From the NCBI RefSeq assembly GCF_900176535.1, contig NZ_FWXT01000001.1, positions 2,418,001 to 2,482,000 on the forward strand: a stretch of DNA of 64,000 bases. Reading direction: 5' to 3'. Origin of the DNA: Pedobacter africanus. GTDB taxonomy: Bacteria; Bacteroidota; Bacteroidia; Sphingobacteriales; Sphingobacteriaceae. Positions 24,722-33,162 of this stretch are shown here, piece after piece; position 1 is the stretch's first letter; the number at the start of each line of letters is the position of its first letter. The translations under genes and the position numbers were made by a program. The notes under the pieces were generated by a model, which did no database searches, was not told where the DNA came from, and saw nothing but the letters and a program-made list of their open reading frames with translations.

Positions 24722-25062
24722 TAATAGGATAACGAAAAAATATAAATGTTCTGATTAATTGTTTTTTGAGAGGCAATCCTCTTCGTAAATGAGCTGGGGT
24801 AAAATATTTACTCAGATCCGCGGCGTGTAGGTTTGCCGGTTTGTGGTCACAAAAAATATGGGTCGCAAGCGCTCAATAAACAAACTTCTCGAAGCAATAT
24901 TCTTTGCCTCAACAATAGAAAGTTTATGTGTGATGTGCTTGATCATTTTCTGTCTATAATAATATTTTAAATGAGTTGAGGCGCAAAGGTTTAAATAAAT
25001 ATTGAGTTGTGCAATACGTTTTTAATTTTTTTACATTTTTATAATGAAAAAATACATTTACT
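24722..25062 (-). promoter_or_regulatory. Arginine operon leader region
   Basis: 341 bases upstream of the GNAT gene. On the minus strand there is a likely promoter: TTG, 20 bases, AACCTTTG (24984-24991, one base from TAnnTTTG), start about 24980. That would give a leader of roughly 255 nt, far longer than others in this window. Near its 5' end GCCTCAAC pairs perfectly with GTTGAGGC (24975-24982 with 24906-24913). The leader also holds a 44-codon ORF (24812-24946). I saw no ArgR-type palindrome by eye. Confidence 0.45.
24812..24946 (-). CDS. Possible arginine-rich leader peptide of the arg operon (44 residues)
   Basis: ATG at 24946, TGA at 24812-24814. The peptide contains five arginines in 44 (positions 20, 26, 28, 37, 43), encoded AGA, CGC, CGA, CGG, CGG; segments include NIASRSLFIERLRPIFF and NRQTYTPRI. 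It lies wholly in the arg leader, starting about 34 bases after the predicted transcription start and ending 90 bases before the GNAT gene. An inverted repeat pairs the RNA 5' end with codons 11-14. It could be a ribosome-stalling leader, a small protein or chance; there are no consecutive arginine codons as in classical attenuators. Confidence 0.3.
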   Translation of the reverse strand: MIKHITHKLSIVEAKNIASRSLFIERLRPIFFVTTNRQTYTPRI

Positions 25063-26265
25063 TTAACGCTGAAACCTGAAGTAATGCGATAGTAAACCTG
25101 GAGTCCCTTTCATCATGTCTACAATCATCTCTGCGCCGGTTACCGAAAAGGTAATCCCATTTCCGCCAAACCCCAATAAAAAATAACTATCCGGAAATTT
25201 AGGATGCGTACCGATATAAGGCAGTCCGTCTTTTGTTTCCCCAAAAGTACCGCACCAGCGAAAATCGGCTATAAAGCTAACATCCGGGAGATATTTCTTC
25301 ACCGTTTTAATCAGTTTGTCTTCCTTTCTGCCCAGCAGCAGGTCCCTTCTCAGTGCATTTTTAAAGTTCTCGTCTTCTCCGCCTACCAGCAAACGGCCGT
25401 CGGCAGTTGTCCGCATGTAGAGGTATGGGCTATCGGTATTCCAGAACAAGGTTTTCTCACAGATTTCAGGATGGCGGTCTTCTTTTTCGCTGATCATTGC
25501 ATAGGTGCTTTTTAAACTCACTACCTTATCTGGCAGCATGCCCTGTGTTTCATAGCCGGTACAATAAATGATCTTCCGGGCCTTGATACTGGCCCCGGTA
25601 TGGAGCTGCACCTCTACCTTCTCCTTCTGGTACTTAACCTTTTTAAGTTCAGTCTTATCGAACACTTGCAAACCCCGCTCTGCATTGTAATGAAGTAAGT
25701 CGTGCGCCAGGCAAAAGGCATCCAGGCTTCCGCCATCTGCCGATAAGATTGCTCCCTCTGCCACAAGTCCATATCTTGTATACAGGTCTTTCTTATCCAT
25801 CCAGCTTACCTCAAACCCTGCCGACTTACGTGCCTCATACTCTTTTTTCAACCATTTGAGGTCTTTAGACCTGCCCGCAAAATAGAGGGATTCCTTTTGC
25901 TCAAACCCACAGGCAGAACCGATTTCTTCTGATAGCTCTTCCAGCTTATAGATGGCATCCCTGCAGGCTTTATAGCTGGCAATGGCGCCCTGATCGCCAA
26001 TCAGTTCCTTTAATTTATACAAAGGCACGTCTATTTCGTACTGAAGCATAGATGTGGTAGCCGAGGTACTGCCATTGGCAATTTCCCTTTTGTCTATTAA
26101 AACCGTTTGATATCCGTTTTTAACAGCAGCATGGGCCATTAAAGCTCCTGTTATGCCCCCGCCAACAATTAATACTTCACAGTCCAGATTGTGCCTTAAC
26201 GAAGGATAGGAATGTTTTATGCCGTTTTTTACCAGCCAGAATGGTTCATTAGAACGTACGTCCAT
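25063..26265 (-). CDS. FAD-dependent amine/amino-acid oxidoreductase (DAO family)
   Basis: 400 residues. The FAD-binding N-terminus EVLIVGGGITGALMAHAAV (residues 30-48) is followed by TVLIDKREIANGSTSATTSMLQ. The C-terminus FGGNGITFSVTGAEMIVDMM closes the cofactor site. This is the glycine/D-amino-acid/gamma-glutamylputrescine oxidase family; the substrate cannot be told. No signal peptide or membrane helix is evident. It lies upstream of the arginine leader on the same strand but is separated by 340 bases with its own promoter, so a link to arginine or polyamine breakdown is speculation. Confidence 0.85.
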   Translation of the reverse strand: MDVRSNEPFWLVKNGIKHSYPSLRHNLDCEVLIVGGGITGALMAHAAVKNGYQTVLIDKREIANGSTSATTSMLQYEIDVPLYKLKELIGDQGAIASYKACRDAIYKLEELSEEIGSACGFEQKESLYFAGRSKDLKWLKKEYEARKSAGFEVSWMDKKDLYTRYGLVAEGAILSADGGSLDAFCLAHDLLHYNAERGLQVFDKTELKKVKYQKEKVEVQLHTGASIKARKIIYCTGYETQGMLPDKVVSLKSTYAMISEKEDRHPEICEKTLFWNTDSPYLYMRTTADGRLLVGGEDENFKNALRRDLLLGRKEDKLIKTVKKYLPDVSFIADFRWCGTFGETKDGLPYIGTHPKFPDSYFLLGFGGNGITFSVTGAEMIVDMMKGTPGLLSHYFRFQR

Positions 26266-26384
26266 AGTTTCAGATTAGTTCTTCTATAACAGCAGGACCT
26301 TCAATCTGTTTGGTTCAGCCTGCCGATATTCGGCCTCATTTCTTTATATTTACTTTAACAACAAATGAAACACAAACACCGAAC

Positions 26385-27527
26385 ATGAAAAAGTGCCTGC
26401 TAGCGCTATGCCTGCTCATTGCCAGACCGGTTATAGCACAGGATATTGTACTGACGAGAAATATACTGGACACCCTCAGCTCAAAAACCATGTGGGGCCG
26501 GGGCTATACCAACAATGGCCTGGCCAAAGCGGCAGATTTTATCAGCACAACATTTCAGGCATACGGATTAAAACCTCTGGACGGAACATCTTTTAAACAG
26601 CCTTTTTCTTTTCCCGTAAATACCTTTCCCGGCAGCATGAACCTTAAAATAAACGGCAAAGCACTGGTACCCGGGAAAGACTTTATTGTAATGCCCCAAA
26701 GCATCGGAAAAACGGCCAGCGGCAAACTGGAGCAAAAGGATAGCACTGTTTTTGTTGCTGCAAATGAAGGATTTGTAGTACTCTTAAAAGATAAACTCAC
26801 CTGGTCTGTAAGTACGCAGCTGGCAGATTACACCGGCATAGAAGTGCAAAAAAACGCAATTGGCCAGCCTGAAACTATTGAACTTGATATAGCGCAGCAC
26901 TTTATTACCGATTTTAAGGCAGACAATGTTTGCGCTCTGGTAAAAGGCACCCACAAGCCCGATTCATTGGTGGTGTTCACCGCCCATTACGATCATTTGG
27001 GTGGCATGGGCAGCAACACCTATTTCCCGGGGGCAAACGACAATGCCAGCGGGGTCTCTTTTTTACTGAGTATGGCCAAACACTATGCTGCCCATCCACC
27101 AGCCTATAGTATGGCTTTTATCTGTTTTGCAGGGGAAGAGGCCGGGCTCCTGGGTTCAAAATATTTCACCGAACATCCGCCTGTGGAACTCCGCAAAATC
27201 CGCTTTCTCATTAACCTGGATATGGTTGGAACCGGCGAAACCGGCATAACGGTGGTTAACGCCCCACTCCACCCCAGGGAATTTACGCTGCTCAACACCA
27301 TCAATGATGAGCATCAATACCTGGCTAAAATCAATCCGCGGGGGAAAACGGCGAACAGCGATCATTATTATTTTTCAGAAAAGGGCGTACCCGCCTTTTT
27401 TATCTATACCACCGGAGGCATCAGGGCCTATCATGACGTGTATGACCTGCCTTCCACCCTCCCATTTACGGCATACGAAGACCTGTTTAAACTTCTTACA
27501 ACTTTTAACCAACAGCTGATGAAGTAA
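26385..27527 (+). CDS. Secreted M28 family zinc aminopeptidase
   Basis: 380 residues from the ATG at 26385, which begins a signal peptide (MKKCLLALCLLIARPVIAQ); the longer ORF from 26310 would bury that signal. Zinc ligands and catalytic residues of M28 follow in order: FTAHYDHLG (His), GANDNASG (bridging Asp), CFAGEEAGLLGS (Glu-Glu), LDMVG (Asp) and SDHYYFSEKGVPAFF (His). It probably releases N-terminal amino acids from peptides in the periplasm or outside. It stands alone, divergent from the FAD oxidoreductase. Confidence 0.9.
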   Translation: MKKCLLALCLLIARPVIAQDIVLTRNILDTLSSKTMWGRGYTNNGLAKAADFISTTFQAYGLKPLDGTSFKQPFSFPVNTFPGSMNLKINGKALVPGKDFIVMPQSIGKTASGKLEQKDSTVFVAANEGFVVLLKDKLTWSVSTQLADYTGIEVQKNAIGQPETIELDIAQHFITDFKADNVCALVKGTHKPDSLVVFTAHYDHLGGMGSNTYFPGANDNASGVSFLLSMAKHYAAHPPAYSMAFICFAGEEAGLLGSKYFTEHPPVELRKIRFLINLDMVGTGETGITVVNAPLHPREFTLLNTINDEHQYLAKINPRGKTANSDHYYFSEKGVPAFFIYTTGGIRAYHDVYDLPSTLPFTAYEDLFKLLTTFNQQLMK

Positions 27528-27572
27528 AGCCTGTTTTTTCAATTAATCAGCATAGTTTAAACCAATTTCCTT

Positions 27573-27580
27573 TAATTTCG
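27573..27580 (+). promoter_or_regulatory. Probable -7 box of ybaB (TAATTTCG)
   Basis: TAnnTTCG variant, 23 bases before the ATG. The 11-base string TAATTTCGTTG recurs at 55210 before the M49 peptidase gene. Confidence 0.4.
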
Positions 27581-27603
27581 TTGTATAATTAAAACAACAA
27601 GAT

Positions 27604-27909
27604 ATGTTCGATAAATTGATGGCCGCACAGCAAAAGGCCGATGAGATAAAAAGACGCCTGGATACCATCTCTGTTTTCGGGGAAGTTGAAGGCGGGGCAA
27701 TCCGTGTTACCGCCACTGCAAACAAAGCAATTACAGCGATAGAAATTGAAGAAGAATTTCACAAAACTGCAGACAAGGAAGAGTTGGAAGAGTTATTGCT
27801 TACAGCAGTAAACAAAGCCCTGACTCAAGCAGAGCAGGTAAGCGCCAGCGAAATGCAGGCAGCAACCAAAGATATGCTTGGCGGTTTGGGTGGTATGTTT
27901 GGTGGCTAA
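27604..27909 (+). CDS. ybaB: YbaB/EbfC nucleoid-associated protein
   Basis: 101 residues. This small dimeric DNA-binding protein coats the chromosome and is usually found beside recR or dnaX, though not here. The body fits the family: an N-terminal helix (LMAAQQKADEIKRRL), central strands (GGAIRVTATANKAITAIEIE), and a C-terminal helix rich in Ala/Glu ending in a Gly/Met tail (MLGGLGGMFGG), which is typical. It is followed after 36 bases by the UPF0173 hydrolase. Confidence 0.92.
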   Translation: MFDKLMAAQQKADEIKRRLDTISVFGEVEGGAIRVTATANKAITAIEIEEEFHKTADKEELEELLLTAVNKALTQAEQVSASEMQAATKDMLGGLGGMFGG

Positions 27910-27945
27910 AAACCGGTAATGTTTGACAAAGAAAAACAGCGCAAA

Positions 27946-28623
27946 ATGAAGTATACTTATTACGGACAATCCTGCTTTCAGCTGGAAGCAGATGGCAAAA
28001 AATTTCTTTTTGATCCTTTTATTTCGGGGAATTCCCTTGCAAAGCATATTGACATCAAATCTATTGAAGCCGATTACATCCTGGTGAGCCACGGCCATGG
28101 TGACCATGTGGCCGATATTGTGCAGATTGCCAATCAGAGCAATGCCCAGGTAATTGCAATGGTAGAAGTGGCACACTGGATCACAAAACAGGGGGTAAAA
28201 AATGTAACTGATATCAATTTCGGTAAATCGAAATTTGATTTCGGCACCTTACGCACGGTATGGGCTGTACACAGCAGCAGCAATCCGGATGGCAGCTATG
28301 GCGGCAATCCGGCTGGCTTTGTATTGGAGCTTGAAGGAAAATCCATCTATTTTGCCGGAGATACTGCCCTTACAACAGAAATGAAACTACTGGCAGACCT
28401 GCACAGCCTGGATTATGCCATCCTGCCTATAGGCGGACACTATACCATGGATGTAGACGATGCCCTGGTAGCCACCAAGTACCTCGAGTGCGAAAAGGTA
28501 ATCGGTGTTCATTACAATACCTTCCCGCCAATCCAAATAGATCCGGAAGCGGCTGTTGCGAAATTTAAAAGAGAAAACAAAGTATTGCTGCTGCCTGCAA
28601 TAGGAGAAACCATTGAACTTTAG
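27946..28623 (+). CDS. UPF0173 metallo-beta-lactamase-fold hydrolase
   Basis: 225 residues from the ATG at 27946 (MKYTYYGQSCFQLE), the usual family N-terminus; an in-frame ATG at 27919 would add nine residues. The metal-binding motif is VSHGHGDHVADI (HxHxDH), with later ligands in FAGDTALTTEMK (Asp) and GVHYNTFPP (His). Length matches the UPF0173 family (about 225). The substrate is unknown. It is probably co-transcribed with ybaB and ends in the 28624-28661 terminator. Confidence 0.87.
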   Translation: MKYTYYGQSCFQLEADGKKFLFDPFISGNSLAKHIDIKSIEADYILVSHGHGDHVADIVQIANQSNAQVIAMVEVAHWITKQGVKNVTDINFGKSKFDFGTLRTVWAVHSSSNPDGSYGGNPAGFVLELEGKSIYFAGDTALTTEMKLLADLHSLDYAILPIGGHYTMDVDDALVATKYLECEKVIGVHYNTFPPIQIDPEAAVAKFKRENKVLLLPAIGETIEL

Positions 28624-28661
28624 TAAAAAAAGTACCGGAATACACACCAGTACTTTTTTAT
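28624..28661. terminator. Bidirectional terminator between the hydrolase gene and polA
   Basis: Stem TAAAAAAAGTAC (28624-28635) with GTACTTTTTTA (28650 onward), 14-base loop, with A- and T-runs on both sides so it works in either direction. polA ends at 28695 on the opposite strand. Confidence 0.7.
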
Positions 28662-28694
28662 TTAATAGCCGTTATGCTTGCTTTTTAACAGAAG

Positions 28695-31511
28695 TTAATG
28701 CGCCGCAAGCCAGTTGTCGCCCTCTCCAATTTCAACTTCAATTGGCACTGTAGTTTTGATCGCAGTCTTCATCCGGTGTGAAATGAGCTCTTTCATGACC
28801 TCCACCTCGGTTTTAAGCACGTCAAAAACCAACTCGTCATGCACCTGCATGGTCATTTTGGATTGCAGTCCTTTGTCCTGAATGTCTTTGTGAATGTTGA
28901 TCATCGCTACTTTGATCATATCGGCGGCTGAGCCTTGTATCGGTGCATTGATGGCATTTCGTTCGGCAAAACCACGAACGGTCTGGTTGGCCGAATTGAT
29001 ATCCCTCAAATACCTTCTTCTACCCAGAATGGTTTCAACAAAACCATTTTCACGGGCAAAGTTCATGGTGTCTGACATGTATTTTTTTATGCCCGGATAT
29101 TGGGTAAAGTACTGTTCTATAATTTCAGCTGCTTCCTTTCTCGGTATGCCTAAATTTTGGGACAGACCAAAGGCCGACTGCCCGTAAATGATGCCGAAGT
29201 TCACAGCCTTGGCATTCCGTCGCTGTGTTGCATCCACATCTTCAATAGCAATACCATAAACCCTGGCCGCTGTTGCGGTATGGATATCTATGCCTTTGCT
29301 GAAAGCGTCGAGCATGTTCTCCTCTTTACTGATGTCGGCAATGATACGCAGCTCTATCTGCGAATAATCTGCTGAAAGCAGGATATGGTTTTCATCCCTG
29401 GCGATAAAAGCCTTACGTACCTCCCTCCCTCTTTCGGTACGGATAGGAATATTCTGTAGGTTCGGATTATTGGAACTCAACCTGCCTGTAGCGGCAACAG
29501 CCTGGTTAAAGCTGGTATGTACACGGCCTGTCTTTGGATTAACCAGCAAAGGCAGGGCATCCACATAGGTCGATTTTAGCTTCTGCAGCTGACGGAAATC
29601 CAGGATATCCTGTACCACATCACTTTTATGGGCCAGGGCCAGCAATACATCTTCGCCAGTCTGGTACTGGCCTGTTTTGGTTTTTTTTGCCTTAGGGTCC
29701 AGCTTTAGTTTATCAAAAAGCACTTCTCCAAGCTGTTTTGGTGAGGCCAGGTTAAACTGTACACCACACTTCTCGTACACATTCTGCTCAAATTTTCTGA
29801 TGTCAAGCTCCAGCTCTTTTGAATAATTAACCAGCGTATCCATGTCAATTCTCACTCCTTCTTTTTCGATATCGGCCAACACATAGATCAGGGGGTTTTC
29901 TACTTCCGTCGCCAGCTTTTCGGCGTTCAGCTCCTTTAGCAGAGGTTCAAAAACACCAGCCAGCTGTAAGGTCACATCAGCGTCCTCGGCAGCATAGTCG
30001 GTCACTTTTTCTACAGGAACATCGCGCATATTGCCCTGCGCTTTGCCTTTGGCACCGATCAGGGTAGTTATGGAGATGGGCGAATAGTTTAAATAATTCT
30101 CGGCCAGCACGTCCATATTGTGCCTGGTATCCGGATCAATCAGGTAATGCGCCAGCATGGTATCAAACAAACGCCCTTTTACAGCTACCCCGTACCATTT
30201 CAATACCAGCATATCGTACTTGATGTTCTGCCCTATTTTAACAATATCAGCATTTTCCAGAACCATCCTGAACTCTTCTACAATCTCCTGGGCAGCTGCC
30301 CTTTCGGCCGGTACAGGTACATAATAACCTTCTCCGGGCTTAATACTGAAAGATAAACCAACCAGGTCAGCCAGGTTGGCATCGGTACCCGTAGTTTCTG
30401 TATCAAAAGAAATCCTTTCCTGCTTCATCAACAGCTCAACAAGTGCTTTACGCATTTCCGGTGTATTGGCAAGCTGATAATTGTGTGCAATATTTTCAAT
30501 GGTATTTAAGACCTTTACTTCTGGAAGTTCCAGCACTGGTGCCGGTACGGTTATCAGCTCTGTGTAAGAAATGGTTTCGCCAACAACATTTCCAAATAGA
30601 TCGGTCTGCTGGCTAATTACTGTTGCGGTTCCTTTATTAAAGCCTTCGCCAAACACCCTTTTGCCTATGGTCCTGAATTCCAGCTCTGCAAACAAGGGTT
30701 CCAGCAACTCCCGGCTTGGCTCTTCCAATTCCAGAGCCCTTTCATCAAATTCTACCGGAACGTTCAATATAATGGTTGCCAGCTTTTTGGAGATGAGCCC
30801 CTGCTCTGCATAGGTTTCAACATTTTCCCTTTGCTTGCCTTTCAGCTCATGCGAATTGGCAATGATATTTTCTACGGAACCATATTGTTTGATAAGTGCT
30901 TTCGCTGTTTTTTCTCCTATCCCTGGGATGCCCGGAATGTTGTCTACCGCATCTCCCCACAGACCCAGTATGTCTATAACCTGGTCTACACGGTCTATTT
31001 CCCATTTGGCCAGTACCTCTTTAACTCCAAGTATCTCCATTTCATTCCCCATTCTTGCAGGTTTGTAAATAAAAATACTATCGGATACCAGCTGCGCAAA
31101 GTCCTTATCCGGGGTCATACAAAACACCTGGAAGCCTTGCTTTTCAGCCTCCTTGGCCAAAGTGCCGATGATATCATCTGCCTCATAACCATCTTTGGTA
31201 ATTACCGGGATCCTGAATCCTTCTATCAGCTTAAAAATGTAGGGAAGCGCGGCCGACAGGTCTTCTGGCATGGCCTCCCGGTGCGCCTTATAGGCTTCAA
31301 AGTCGGTATGTCTTTCGGTAGGGGCATCGGTATCAAAAACCACAGCAATATGGGTAGGATTCTCCTTTTTCAGAACCTCCATCAAGGTATTGGCAAAGCC
31401 CATTACGGCCGAAGTGTTAATTCCGGTAGAAGTAAACCTTGGGTTTTTACTCAGTGCAAAATGCGCCCTGTAAATCAGCGCCATACCGTCAAGAAGAAAA
31501 AGTTTTTTCAT
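28695..31511 (-). CDS. polA: DNA polymerase I
   Basis: 938 residues, with all three activities visible. The N-terminal 5'-3' exonuclease (about 1-290) has FLLDGMALIYRAHFAL, VVFDTDAPTERH and GIPGIGEKTAKALI. The 3'-5' exonuclease (about 350-530) has ISFDTETTGTDA, so the first metal-binding Asp/Glu pair is intact and proofreading is likely. The polymerase has ADYSQIELRIIA (motif A), RRNAKAVNFGIIYGQSAFG (motif B) and VHDELVFDVL (motif C). It works in Okazaki-fragment maturation and repair. Length is normal. Confidence 0.97.
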   Translation of the reverse strand: MKKLFLLDGMALIYRAHFALSKNPRFTSTGINTSAVMGFANTLMEVLKKENPTHIAVVFDTDAPTERHTDFEAYKAHREAMPEDLSAALPYIFKLIEGFRIPVITKDGYEADDIIGTLAKEAEKQGFQVFCMTPDKDFAQLVSDSIFIYKPARMGNEMEILGVKEVLAKWEIDRVDQVIDILGLWGDAVDNIPGIPGIGEKTAKALIKQYGSVENIIANSHELKGKQRENVETYAEQGLISKKLATIILNVPVEFDERALELEEPSRELLEPLFAELEFRTIGKRVFGEGFNKGTATVISQQTDLFGNVVGETISYTELITVPAPVLELPEVKVLNTIENIAHNYQLANTPEMRKALVELLMKQERISFDTETTGTDANLADLVGLSFSIKPGEGYYVPVPAERAAAQEIVEEFRMVLENADIVKIGQNIKYDMLVLKWYGVAVKGRLFDTMLAHYLIDPDTRHNMDVLAENYLNYSPISITTLIGAKGKAQGNMRDVPVEKVTDYAAEDADVTLQLAGVFEPLLKELNAEKLATEVENPLIYVLADIEKEGVRIDMDTLVNYSKELELDIRKFEQNVYEKCGVQFNLASPKQLGEVLFDKLKLDPKAKKTKTGQYQTGEDVLLALAHKSDVVQDILDFRQLQKLKSTYVDALPLLVNPKTGRVHTSFNQAVAATGRLSSNNPNLQNIPIRTERGREVRKAFIARDENHILLSADYSQIELRIIADISKEENMLDAFSKGIDIHTATAARVYGIAIEDVDATQRRNAKAVNFGIIYGQSAFGLSQNLGIPRKEAAEIIEQYFTQYPGIKKYMSDTMNFARENGFVETILGRRRYLRDINSANQTVRGFAERNAINAPIQGSAADMIKVAMINIHKDIQDKGLQSKMTMQVHDELVFDVLKTEVEVMKELISHRMKTAIKTTVPIEVEIGEGDNWLAAH

Positions 31512-31577
31512 ATTTCCATTTCAATGTTACTTCGATAAAGGTACTAATAACCCGATAATTTCCGTTATTTGACAAAT

Positions 31578-32270
31578 ATGAAATCAATAAAGTTTTATAA
31601 GGTACTGGTAATGTTCCTGATGGCATCGGCAGCGCTGAAAGCACAGGATGCAGTAACCATTTCTGAAGGTAATTTTGTACGGGGCACGATCCAGGGCACG
31701 GATTTCTCTACAGTTATTCTTAAGAACGAAGATGAATCAATTTCACAGTTCAAGGCAAAAGACATCAAAGCGTTTTTGTGGAACGGTGAAACCTATGTGA
31801 GCAAGCCCATCGTCATCAAAAAACGCATGGAGCATCGTTTCTTCAGGCTGCTGGAGCAGGGTGCGGTGAACCTGTACAGCATTGGCGGAAGTACCGCGCT
31901 TGTTGAAGAGCCGCAGCCCAAAAGGGCAAGGGTAAGGCCTTCTATTGGCATTGGTGGTGGCACAGGCGGTTTTGGCGGGCTAGGTGGTGGCGTGGGCATT
32001 ACCATTGGCGGTGGCAGGAACCGTGAAGAACAAGCTACCAGAGTGGCTGGCCCGACAGCCTATTTCATAGAAAAGTTTGGTACAGGCCCTATGCAGGAAA
32101 TCCCGGTTGAGGGTGGTAATTCCGCAGGCAAAAACCAACAGATCAAAACTGCGCTTTTACAGAAAATGACCAACGATGAAGACCTTGCAGAGCGCATAAA
32201 GGCCACCGAAAGTTTTGATGCCAAGCTGGTGCGCTCGTTTGTGGCGGCCTATAATGCAATGCATAAATAA
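31578..32270 (+). CDS. Secreted Gly-rich protein of unknown function
   Basis: 230 residues from the ATG at 31578 (a TTG nine bases upstream is less likely). Residues 1-22 are a signal peptide (FLMASAALKAQ). A strand-rich part follows (FVRGTIQGTDFSTVILKNED, then FLWNGETYVSKPIVIKK), resembling small SH3- or beta-barrel-like envelope proteins. A Gly-rich hinge lies at about 125-155 (GIGGGTGGFGGLGGG), and a charged helical C-terminus ends the protein. No family recognised. It converges with tag with adjoining stop codons (32268-32273). Confidence 0.55.
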   Translation: MKSIKFYKVLVMFLMASAALKAQDAVTISEGNFVRGTIQGTDFSTVILKNEDESISQFKAKDIKAFLWNGETYVSKPIVIKKRMEHRFFRLLEQGAVNLYSIGGSTALVEEPQPKRARVRPSIGIGGGTGGFGGLGGGVGITIGGGRNREEQATRVAGPTAYFIEKFGTGPMQEIPVEGGNSAGKNQQIKTALLQKMTNDEDLAERIKATESFDAKLVRSFVAAYNAMHK

Positions 32271-32831
32271 TTATCTGCAGATGCAATCGGCCACATGGTC
32301 GTTCACCATGCCCGTGGCCTGCATGTGTGCATAGCAGATGGTGGTACCAAAGAACTTAAAGCCCCGTTTTTTCATGTCTTTGCTAATGGCGTCAGACAGT
32401 TCCGTGCGTGCAGGTACATCCTTAAGCGTTTTAATGGGATTTTGTATAGGTTTCCGGTTTGGAATAAAGCCCCACATATAGTTGGCAAAAGAACCAAACT
32501 CTTTTTGAATCGTTATAAAAAGCTTAGCATTGTGAATTGCGGCCTTCACCTTCAACCTGTTCCTGATGATGCCAGGATCGTTCATCAACCTTTCTTCATC
32601 CTTTTCATTAAAAGCGGCCACCTTTTGCACGTCAAAATCTGCAAAGGCTTTTCTGTAACCTTCCCTTCTTTTCAGAATAGTGATCCAGCTCAGGCCGGCC
32701 TGTGCCCCCTCAAGCAACAGGAACTCAAACAGCACCTTATCATCATAAACCGGCTTTCCCCATTCTTCATCATGGTATTTTACATAAAGCGGATCCGTTC
32801 CGCACCATCCGCACCTGATTTGGTTTGCCAT
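32271..32831 (-). CDS. tag: DNA-3-methyladenine glycosylase I
   Basis: 186 residues, matching E. coli Tag (187). It removes 3-methyladenine from alkylated DNA. The N-terminus RCGWCGTDPLYVKYHDEEWG holds the zinc and active-site residues; LLLEGAQAGLSWITILKRR, the family's helix, and the C-terminal CYAHMQATGMVNDH with the late zinc ligands are present. It is followed upstream on the same strand by the alkyltransferase-like gene (4-base gap), giving an alkylation-repair pair. Confidence 0.94.
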   Translation of the reverse strand: MANQIRCGWCGTDPLYVKYHDEEWGKPVYDDKVLFEFLLLEGAQAGLSWITILKRREGYRKAFADFDVQKVAAFNEKDEERLMNDPGIIRNRLKVKAAIHNAKLFITIQKEFGSFANYMWGFIPNRKPIQNPIKTLKDVPARTELSDAISKDMKKRGFKFFGTTICYAHMQATGMVNDHVADCICR

Positions 32832-32835
32832 AAGC

Positions 32836-33162
32836 TTATAATTCTATAAGGGGGTCCCAGAAATGTTTTTTAAAGTTCTGTATTTTATCTCCTTTTACCA
32901 CAATTCCTTCTTTTTCCAATAGCTCCTGCATACGTTCCGGCGGTTTAAAATGGAATTTGCCGGTAAGCAGGCCGCTACTGTTTACCACCCGGTGTGCTGG
33001 TATTTTTGGCTTCGCGAACCCGGCATTGCTCATGGCATAGCCCACCATGCGGGCCGAACCGCCGGCTCCCAGGCTCCTGGCAATTGCACCATATGAGGTT
33101 ACCCGCCCTTTCGGGATCAGCCTTACCAATTCAAACACCTGGTCGTAAAAAGATTGTTCCAT
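32836..33162 (-). CDS. Alkyltransferase-like protein (Atl; MGMT fold without catalytic Cys)
   Basis: 108 residues. It has the DNA-binding helix-turn-helix of O6-alkylguanine transferases (RLIPKGRVTSYGAIARSLG) and the active-site loop, but reads IPAHRVVNSSG where true transferases have PCHRV: the alkyl-accepting cysteine is Ala. Such Atl proteins bind O6-alkylguanine, flip it out and hand the lesion to nucleotide excision repair. The position next to tag fits. It overlaps the trmB stop by one base, so the three genes form an operon. Confidence 0.88.
   Translation of the reverse strand: MEQSFYDQVFELVRLIPKGRVTSYGAIARSLGAGGSARMVGYAMSNAGFAKPKIPAHRVVNSSGLLTGKFHFKPPERMQELLEKEGIVVKGDKIQNFKKHFWDPLIEL

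Noticed and set aside
24773..24790. GAGG-CAAT-CCTC hairpin before the GNAT gene as an attenuator
   Set aside because: On the arg-operon strand it is followed by an A-run, not a U-run, so it cannot be a standard terminator.
26310..26384. Longer start for the M28 peptidase
   Set aside because: It would place 25 non-hydrophobic residues before a clear signal peptide.
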